A stretch of DNA of 10,316 nucleotides, taken from positions 1 through 10,316 of the forward strand of contig DAOTXK010000337.1 in assembly GCA_034435395.1 (NCBI GenBank). The letters are read 5' to 3'. Position 1 is the stretch's first letter. The number at the start of each line of letters is the position of its first letter. The notes beneath the pieces were generated by a model. The model worked only from the letters and a program-made list of their open reading frames with translations. It was not told the DNA's origin and did no database searches. The position numbers and the translations under genes are program-made. This DNA is from DAOTXK01 sp034435395. GTDB taxonomy: Bacteria > Chloroflexota > Anaerolineae > Aggregatilineales > Ch27. Of this stretch, positions 5,106 to 10,316 are shown one piece after another.

Positions 5106-6062
5106 ATGACCCCGATCATTCAGATTCGTGATTTGAGGAAACAATACAACCCGCCCGATGGCCCGCTGGCGGTCCGTGATGTGGACCTGGAGATCGAAGC
5201 GGGCGAGGTGTTCAGCCTGCTGGGCCCTAACGGCGCTGGCAAAACCACCACCATCTCCATGATCAGCGGCCTGCTCACGCCGAGCGGCGGCACGGCCATC
5301 ATCGACGGGCACGACATCGCCAGGGAGCCGCTGGCCGTCAAGCGGGTGATCGGGGTGGTGCCGCAGGAGATCGCGCTCTACCCGCGCCTCTCCGCCCGCC
5401 AGAACCTCCGCTTCTTCGGGCAGCTCTACGGCCTGGGCGGCAGGGAACTCAATCGGGCCGTCGACCAGATGCTCGATTTCACCGGCCTGGCCGACCGCGC
5501 CAACGAGAAGGTCGAAGCCTATTCCGGCGGCATGAAACGCCGCCTCAACATCGCCGTCGGCCTGCTGCACAACCCCAAGATCGTGTATATGGACGAGCCG
5601 ACCGTCGGCATCGATCCCCAGAGCCGCCGCCGCATCCTGGACGCCGTGATCGAGCTTAAAAACAACTTCGGCATGACGGTGCTCTACACCACCCACTACA
5701 TGGAAGAAGCCCAGGAGCTCAGCGACCGCGTGGGCATCATCGACCACGGCGAGATCATCGCCCTGGGCACCACCGGCGAGCTGATCCAGATGGTCGGCGA
5801 ACAGGACAACCTGCAACTGCGGGTCGGCGAGCAGGAGGTGCCGGAGCGCGTGTTTGAGTCTTTCCGCCAGGTGGAGGGCGTCACCAACGCGGTGCGCCAG
5901 GACGGGGAAATCCTGGTGACGGCCAGGCGCGGGCGCAAAGCCCTGCCGCACCTGATTCAAATCGCCAATGACGCGGGCCTGGACATCAGTAACGTGATGG
6001 TCCAGGAACCAGACCTGGAGGCCGTCTTCCTGCACCTGACCGGGCGGGCCTTGCGGGAGTGA
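5106..6062 (+). CDS. ABC-2-type exporter ATP-binding protein (DrrA/CcmA/NatA-like)
   Basis: This 318-residue nucleotide-binding subunit energises the membrane exporter encoded by the next two genes, acting on the cytoplasmic face. The motifs are complete: Walker A GPNGAGKTTT (40-49), Q-loop Q87 (VVPQE), signature YSGGMKRR (139-146), Walker B IVYMDEP with D163 and E164, D-loop GIDP (168-171) and switch H197 (TTHYMEEA). A C-terminal extension of about 100 residues, ending EPDLEAVFLHLTGR, is typical of ABC-2 exporter ATPases of the drug, lantibiotic and sodium-export type. GAGGAG lies 6 nt before the ATG. Only 6 nt separate its TGA from the next ATG, implying translational coupling. The substrate cannot be told from this subunit. 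Confidence 0.95.
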   Translation: MTPIIQIRDLRKQYNPPDGPLAVRDVDLEIEAGEVFSLLGPNGAGKTTTISMISGLLTPSGGTAIIDGHDIAREPLAVKRVIGVVPQEIALYPRLSARQNLRFFGQLYGLGGRELNRAVDQMLDFTGLADRANEKVEAYSGGMKRRLNIAVGLLHNPKIVYMDEPTVGIDPQSRRRILDAVIELKNNFGMTVLYTTHYMEEAQELSDRVGIIDHGEIIALGTTGELIQMVGEQDNLQLRVGEQEVPERVFESFRQVEGVTNAVRQDGEILVTARRGRKALPHLIQIANDAGLDISNVMVQEPDLEAVFLHLTGRALRE

Positions 6063-6068
6063 GCGGCC

Positions 6069-7433
6069 ATGCGAAAACTTCTGTTCATCATCTGGAAAGA
6101 GAACTACCTGCGCTTCACCGACCGGACGGCAGCGATCTTCATGTTCATCACCCCGATTGCGCTGTCGGCCATCATGGGCCTGGCCTTCTCCGGCCTGACC
6201 GGCCCCAGCGACGTGCCGGCGTTTGACATCCCGGTCGGGGTGGTCAACCTGGACGAAGGCTCCGAGCAGGGTAATCTCGGCGACATCTTCGCCCAGGCGC
6301 TGGTCCCGGAAGACCCGGAAAACCCCGATCCCGATAATCCCCTGCACCAGTTGTTTGATGCCCAGATATTCGACGACGAAGCCGCCGCGCGGGCGCGGGT
6401 GGAGAGCGGCGAACTGTCCGCCATCGTCATCATCCCGCCGGACTTCTCGTCGTCGTTGCTGCCGGATCAGGCGGCCTTCACGGCGGCGGCGACTGCCGAA
6501 GATACGGCCTCGCTGCCGGTCGGTCGGTCGGAACTGACCATCTACTACAGTCCGCGTTCGTCGATCGGGTGGACGATCCTCCGCGACGTGGTGGAGGGAA
6601 TCGCCAACGGCATCGCCACCGGCAACATCGCGGTGAGCACAGCTGTCAGCGGCCTGGTCCAGTCCATCCCCTCGCACCCGCTGGTCGGGCTGCAACTGGC
6701 CTCCGGCAGCCTGAACGAGACGCTGGCCAGCCTCGCCCAGGAAGCGGGACGCCCCGACGCTAATCCCATCCACCTGGCCTCGATCGATGTCCAGGGCGAA
6801 CGCGCCGACAGCTTTAACCCGCTGAGTTACTTCTCGCCGGGTTTCGCCATCTTCTTTATGGGCTTCACGGTGGCCATCGGGGCCGCATCCATCCTCCAGG
6901 AGCAAAAGGACTGGACCCTGCAACGGATGATCACCACGCCGACCTCCAGGGCGACCATCCTGGCCGGCAAGATGTTTGGCACGTATGTGGGCGGCATCGT
7001 GCAGATGATCGTTTTGATGCTGGCCATGCAGGCGGTGGGCTTCGTTCTTCAGGGGCCGCAGGCCAGCATCTGGGGAAGCGACCTGCTCGCCATCGCCCTG
7101 CTGACGCTGGCGGCAGTGGCGGCGGCCTGTGGGCTGGGGACCCTGATCGCCAGCTTCGCGCGGACCGCCGAACAGGCCGGGAATCTGGCCGCCTTCATCC
7201 AGTTTGTCATGGGTCTGGCCGGGGGCATCTTCTTCCCAACGCTCGCCCTGCCGGACGCCCTGCAATTCCTGCCGCGCCTGACCTTCCACTTCTGGGGGGT
7301 CAACGGTTTTGCCGACCTGGCGGGGGGCGCGGCGCTGATGGACATCGTGCCGAACATCCTGGCGATGCTGGCCCTGGCCGGGCTGTTTTTTGCCATTGGC
7401 CTGTGGCAGTTCAGCCGCCGTCTGGACATTTGA
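6069..7433 (+). CDS. ABC-2-type permease with large extracytoplasmic domain (first of pair)
   Basis: This 454-residue membrane subunit has the ABC-2 / NatB-like layout: one N-terminal membrane helix (about 21-43), a long extracytoplasmic domain (about 45-252), then five more helices (about 255-275, 303-327, 338-363, 373-393, 426-447). The cytoplasmic loop QEQKDWTLQRMITTPTSR (277-294) between helices 2 and 3 is the conserved segment that meets the ATPase. The outer domain includes an acidic proline-rich stretch (PEDPENPDPDNP, 80-91). GGGAG (6055-6059) serves as ribosome binding site inside the end of the ATPase gene. It is most likely one half of a heterodimeric channel with the next gene's product. 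No substrate is evident. Confidence 0.92.
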   Translation: MRKLLFIIWKENYLRFTDRTAAIFMFITPIALSAIMGLAFSGLTGPSDVPAFDIPVGVVNLDEGSEQGNLGDIFAQALVPEDPENPDPDNPLHQLFDAQIFDDEAAARARVESGELSAIVIIPPDFSSSLLPDQAAFTAAATAEDTASLPVGRSELTIYYSPRSSIGWTILRDVVEGIANGIATGNIAVSTAVSGLVQSIPSHPLVGLQLASGSLNETLASLAQEAGRPDANPIHLASIDVQGERADSFNPLSYFSPGFAIFFMGFTVAIGAASILQEQKDWTLQRMITTPTSRATILAGKMFGTYVGGIVQMIVLMLAMQAVGFVLQGPQASIWGSDLLAIALLTLAAVAAACGLGTLIASFARTAEQAGNLAAFIQFVMGLAGGIFFPTLALPDALQFLPRLTFHFWGVNGFADLAGGAALMDIVPNILAMLALAGLFFAIGLWQFSRRLDI

Positions 7434-7446
7434 GAGGGATAGCGCC

Positions 7447-8721
7447 ATGCGCGAAATACTTGTGATTGCTCTGAACGACCTGCGGCTCTATCTCCAGGAC
7501 CGGAGCAACCTGATCTTTCTCACCGTCATGCCGATGATCTTCGTTTTTGTGATCGGCTCCGTCTTCATGGGCGGCAGCGGCGAGGGGCCATCCGTGCGGA
7601 TGGACGTGGTGGACGAAGACGGCAGCGCCGCCTCCGCCGCGCTGATCGACGCGCTGGCCGGGGCCAACCCCCAGGTGATCGTGTGCCCGGCGGCCATGGC
7701 GTCGGCGGAAGAGGGTCAAAATCCGTGCGCCCTGGAAGAGGGGACGACGCTGACGCCCGAACTGGCGCAGGACCGCCTGGTGGAAAATGTCACCTTTGCC
7801 ACGCTCACCATCCCGGCAGGCTATGAAACAGCCCTGCAATCCGGCGAGGCGGTCGAGCTGGTCTTCCGCGCCGATCCAACCCTCAGCGCGCCGCAGATCG
7901 CCCGGCAGGCGGTGCAGGGCGTCCTGACTCGCGTCGGCGGCGCGGCGGTCGCGGCCCGGCTGAGCACCGAAGCCGCCGAACAGCTCAACATCGTCAACGA
8001 CAACAACCGGCAGGACTTTTATGCCGCCCGGCTGGCGGAGGCGGAAGCGGCCTGGGGACCGCCCGCCCCCATCGCCATCATCACGGAAGCCGCCCAGCCG
8101 ACTGAGACCGAGACGTCATCGTCGGCCAGTTACAGCGGCTTCGGCCAGTCGGCCACCGGCATGGCGGCCATGTACGCCATGATCAACGTGGTGGGGCTGG
8201 CGGCGACGCTGGTGCAGGAGCGCCAGGACGGCACGCTGCCCCGCCTGATCGTGATGCCGGTCACCCGCCTGCAAATCCTGGGCGGCAAAATCCTGCGCGG
8301 CTACGGGCTGGGGCTGATCCAGTTCGCCATCCTGCTGGGGTTCGGCGCTCTCCTGGGCGTCAACTTCGGTCGGGACATCCCCGCCGTGATCCTGATCACG
8401 CTGGTCTACGTGCTGACGGTTGCGGCGATGGCCATCTTTATGGCGACCGTCGCCCGCACGCCGGAACAGGCCAGCGGCTTTGGGCTGCTGGTCTCGATGA
8501 CCCTGGCCCCGCTGGGTGGGGCCTGGTGGCCGCTGGAGATCGTGCCTCAGTTCATGCAGGTCATCGGCCACATCTCGCCCATCGCCTGGTGCATGGACGC
8601 CTTTAACACCATCCTCTACGATGGCGGCGGCATCCCGGAGATCATCGTGCCGGTGCTGGTGCTGCTGGGTTTCGCCGTGGTCTTCTTCGCCCTGGGCATC
8701 GCCCGCTTCCGCTACGAATGA
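7447..8721 (+). CDS. ABC-2-type permease with large extracytoplasmic domain (second of pair)
   Basis: This 424-residue subunit has the same architecture as its upstream neighbour but clearly different sequence: N-terminal helix (about 22-42), extracytoplasmic domain (about 43-235), and five helices (about 237-256, 285-306, 312-337, 343-363, 397-418). The coupling segment is QERQDGTLPRLIVMPVTR (257-274). Two cysteines in the outer domain (C80, C94) could form a disulfide; the first permease has none there. ATG 7447 was chosen over in-frame upstream starts overlapping the previous gene because GAGAGGGA (7432-7439) lies 7 nt before it. The gap to the previous stop is 13 nt. With the ATPase, these genes give a complete heteromeric exporter. 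No intrinsic terminator is visible after the gene. Confidence 0.92.
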   Translation: MREILVIALNDLRLYLQDRSNLIFLTVMPMIFVFVIGSVFMGGSGEGPSVRMDVVDEDGSAASAALIDALAGANPQVIVCPAAMASAEEGQNPCALEEGTTLTPELAQDRLVENVTFATLTIPAGYETALQSGEAVELVFRADPTLSAPQIARQAVQGVLTRVGGAAVAARLSTEAAEQLNIVNDNNRQDFYAARLAEAEAAWGPPAPIAIITEAAQPTETETSSSASYSGFGQSATGMAAMYAMINVVGLAATLVQERQDGTLPRLIVMPVTRLQILGGKILRGYGLGLIQFAILLGFGALLGVNFGRDIPAVILITLVYVLTVAAMAIFMATVARTPEQASGFGLLVSMTLAPLGGAWWPLEIVPQFMQVIGHISPIAWCMDAFNTILYDGGGIPEIIVPVLVLLGFAVVFFALGIARFRYE

Positions 8722-8779
8722 CGCGGGATGCTGCGCCGCCTGAAAACGGATGAGAATCGCCGGCCAGGAGCCAAAATAC

Positions 8780-8788
8780 TGTTAAAAT
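8780..8788 (+). promoter_or_regulatory. Candidate extended -10 promoter of the metalloprotease gene
   Basis: TGTTAAAAT has a TG extension and a five-of-six -10 hexamer (TAAAAT, 8783-8788); no good -35 is visible. It lies in the 165-nt gap after the ABC operon. The predicted start near 8795 is only a few bases before the upstream ORF at 8801. Confidence 0.45.
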
Positions 8789-8800
8789 GACAGGGGACTG

Positions 8801-8890
8801 ATGCGGGCGGTCCTCTGTTGCCGTTTTCCAATCACGGCAGCGGGACCGGGCACACCCCGTCCATACACGCCATCGCGGGGTCCACCATGA
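8801..8890 (+). CDS. Possible 29-aa upstream ORF overlapping the metalloprotease start
   Basis: ATG 8801 is preceded by AGGGG (8792-8796). It opens a 29-codon frame beginning MRAVLCCRFPITAAG, whose TGA (8888-8890) overlaps the ATG of the next gene as ATGA. This is the classic arrangement for translational coupling, and the downstream gene has only a poor ribosome binding site of its own. The peptide looks like no known protein, so the act of translation may matter more than the product. If the promoter call is right, the leader would be only about 6 nt. It could be chance. Confidence 0.3.
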   Translation: MRAVLCCRFPITAAGPGTPRPYTPSRGPP

Positions 8891-10230
8891 CCACCTCCCG
8901 GCAGGGCATATTGCGGATTTTCCGGCGGCGGCCCGCCTTCTGGCAGTCGTGGAACCGGGCGCGGCTCGGCAGGCTGGCGCGAGTCCTGGCGCTGTGGGCG
9001 CTGATCCTGGTCTCCTTCCGGTCGAGTCTCCCGCCACCGGGCGACCTCTATACCGGCGTGGCCGAACACGCCCGCGACAGCCTGTTTAACTACGTCGGCT
9101 GGGAGCTGGACGCGCTGGCCAGCAAGGCCTTCGAAGCTCTGTTTGGGGTGAGCGGCTACCTCGACGAAACAGTCCGCGCCGATTACGTGCGCGCCTATAT
9201 GGCCGATGTGGGCGAATTACTCCGCCGGGAAAGCCAGATCGCTGACCTCTACGCCGATCCCGCCGTCGAGGACCCCGACGCGGCCAGCGCGGACCTGCGC
9301 GCCGCGCGAGACGCTCTCCGCGCCGGCCTGCTGACCCGCCAGGGCCTGGCCGAGAGCATCCTGGAAGGGCAGATTGCCGCCGTGCTGGCTGATGAGGGCC
9401 TGGCCTTCCTGGGACAGGTCCTGCCGCCCGTCGCCCTGCGTTTCACCCCCCTGCCGGACGTGATCATCATCTCCCCCCGCGACGCCATCCGCGTCGAGGC
9501 TTCCGTCACCCTGGACGCGCTGACCGTTGACCGCCGCGCGGCGCTGGAAGCCGCCGTCGACGCCGACTTCGACGTGTCCTCGCTGGTGGTGGATATCGGC
9601 GGCATGGCGCTCTATCCCAGCATGGTCGGCGAGACCGACGCCCTGGCCTGGAGCCTCGAAACCGCCGCCCACGAGTGGGTGCACCACTACCTGTTTTTTT
9701 TCCCGCTGGGCCTGAACTACTTCGACGACGCCGAGCCGGATACCCGCGCCATCAACGAGACGACGGCGGAACTGCTGGGCAGGGAGATCGCGCGGGCCGT
9801 CCTCCGCCGCTATTACCCGGAGCTGGCCCCGCCGGAGCCGCCGCCCGCCGCGAGCGATACGCCACCCCCCACGCCCGAACCCGGCGCTTTTGACCTGGAG
9901 GCCGAGATGCACCAGACGCGGGTCACGGTGGACGGGCTGCTGGCGGCGGGCCGGGTCGAGGAGGCGGAGGCGTACATGGAGGGGCGGCGTCTCTTCTTTA
10001 ACCAACACGGCTACGCCTTCCGGAAGATCAACCAGGCGTACTTCGCCTTTTACGGCGGCTACCAGGGGGAGGACCACGCGGGCGCGGCGGGCGACGACCC
10101 CATTGGCCCGGCGGTGCGCGAGCTGCGCGAGTTGAGCGGGTCGCTGGCCGACTTCCTGGCGGCGATACGCGGCATCACCACGGCCGAGGCGCTGCTGGCC
10201 GCCGTTGACGCGGCGCGAGGCGACGGCTGA
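8887..10230 (+). CDS. Membrane-anchored putative zinc metalloprotease (HExxH...NExx, gluzincin-like)
   Basis: This is a 447-residue protein with a basic N-terminus and one hydrophobic anchor (about 32-47), so the bulk probably lies outside the membrane. A helical region (about 55-180) leads to the catalytic part: HEWVHH (H262, E263, H266) follows a short hydrophobic run, and NETTAE (290-295) gives a likely third zinc ligand E291, 25 residues after H266. This resembles the HExxH-NExx(S/A)(D/E) arrangement of clan MA gluzincins. A proline-rich linker (about 314-333) separates a C-terminal segment with FNQHGYAFRKINQAYFAFYGGYQ (372 on), whose aromatic residues may line the substrate site. ATG 8887 was chosen; an in-frame TTG at 8818 would add 23 unlikely residues ahead of the anchor. 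The ATG overlaps a small upstream ORF. Family and substrate are not recognised; processing of cell-surface proteins or peptides is plausible. Confidence 0.75.
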   Translation: MTTSRQGILRIFRRRPAFWQSWNRARLGRLARVLALWALILVSFRSSLPPPGDLYTGVAEHARDSLFNYVGWELDALASKAFEALFGVSGYLDETVRADYVRAYMADVGELLRRESQIADLYADPAVEDPDAASADLRAARDALRAGLLTRQGLAESILEGQIAAVLADEGLAFLGQVLPPVALRFTPLPDVIIISPRDAIRVEASVTLDALTVDRRAALEAAVDADFDVSSLVVDIGGMALYPSMVGETDALAWSLETAAHEWVHHYLFFFPLGLNYFDDAEPDTRAINETTAELLGREIARAVLRRYYPELAPPEPPPAASDTPPPTPEPGAFDLEAEMHQTRVTVDGLLAAGRVEEAEAYMEGRRLFFNQHGYAFRKINQAYFAFYGGYQGEDHAGAAGDDPIGPAVRELRELSGSLADFLAAIRGITTAEALLAAVDAARGDG

Positions 10231-10268
10231 CGGCCACGGCGGACGTGGCGGGGCGATGAATCGCGGCA

Positions 10269-10314
10269 CCCTCCCCGTCCGACCCCCCTCCCCCCCTACC
10301 CCCCCGCGCCACCC
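10269..10314 (-). other. G-quadruplex-forming motif (minus strand), C-tract on plus
   Basis: The plus strand has C-runs of 4 (10273-10276), 6 (10283-10288), 7 (10290-10296) and 7 (10299-10305), plus flanking CCC at 10269-10271 and 10312-10314. Read on the minus strand these are four long G-runs with loops of 2, 1 and 6 nt, well within the usual quadruplex rule. It begins about 40 nt after the metalloprotease stop. A small inverted repeat (CCACG 10234-10238 / CGTGG 10244-10248) lies between. It could act in transcription termination or as a replication barrier, or be a hard-to-sequence homopolymer tract. Confidence 0.7.
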
Positions 10315-10316
10315 AC

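Noticed and set aside
5082..7448. 788-residue open frame on the minus strand
   Set aside because: It lies antisense to the ABC ATPase and first permease, which have full family motifs and ribosome binding sites. Its composition (long runs rich in Gln, Asp, His, Gly and Arg) is that of a shadow frame in GC-rich DNA.
1..10316. CRISPR array, rRNA, insertion sequence, integrase
   Set aside because: No regularly spaced direct repeats, rRNA core sequences, transposase motifs or tyrosine/serine recombinase motifs were seen on either strand.

Overview
The window is GC-rich bacterial DNA. Gene content is mostly ordinary, but the left ~1.2 kb looks accessory or decayed. The mix of a short RtcB-type RNA ligase, a CxxC-type HNH nuclease, a His-rich stand-alone NifX-like protein, a two-permease ABC-2 exporter and a membrane-anchored HExxH protein resembles Chloroflexota (Anaerolineae-like) genomes. 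That assignment is an inference from gene content and was not tested.

Region 1 (1-660): a small excisionase/MerR-like HTH gene (150-359) has a TTGACA-type promoter. A possible 57-residue small ORF with a strong ribosome binding site (413-586) follows, and the unit closes with a textbook intrinsic terminator (624-660). Region 2 (661-1238) has no convincing intact gene. It holds a strong Shine-Dalgarno at 691-698, open frames that look protein-like in pieces but do not join (including a CxxCxxC motif), and a perfect 12-bp inverted repeat around 1030-1084; I read it as a probable gene relic.

Region 3 (1239-3117): rtcB (407 aa, all catalytic residues present) and an HNH endonuclease gene (TTG start) lie in the same direction. 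The HNH gene has its own promoter with a perfect TATAAT and a 17-bp palindrome in the spacer. Region 4 (3118-3294) is a convergent gap with a perfect 11-bp hairpin. Region 5, on the minus strand, is lysA (diaminopimelate decarboxylase, 4964-3738) followed 59 nt later by a NifX/NafY-type protein with a His-rich loop (3678-3295).

Region 6: a divergent promoter region separates lysA from a tight plus-strand operon (5106-8721) of an ABC ATPase and two different ABC-2 permeases, each with a large extracytoplasmic domain. Together they should form one exporter of unknown substrate. Region 7: an extended -10 promoter leads to a 29-codon upstream ORF whose stop overlaps (ATGA) the start of a membrane-anchored putative zinc metalloprotease (8887-10230) with HEWVHH and NETTAE motifs. 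Just past it, the minus strand carries very long G-runs able to form a quadruplex.

No tRNA, rRNA, CRISPR array, transposase or integrase was recognised. The most unusual items are the regulated-looking HNH promoter, the HTH/small-ORF cassette, the relic before rtcB, the uORF-metalloprotease overlap and the G-quadruplex motif.
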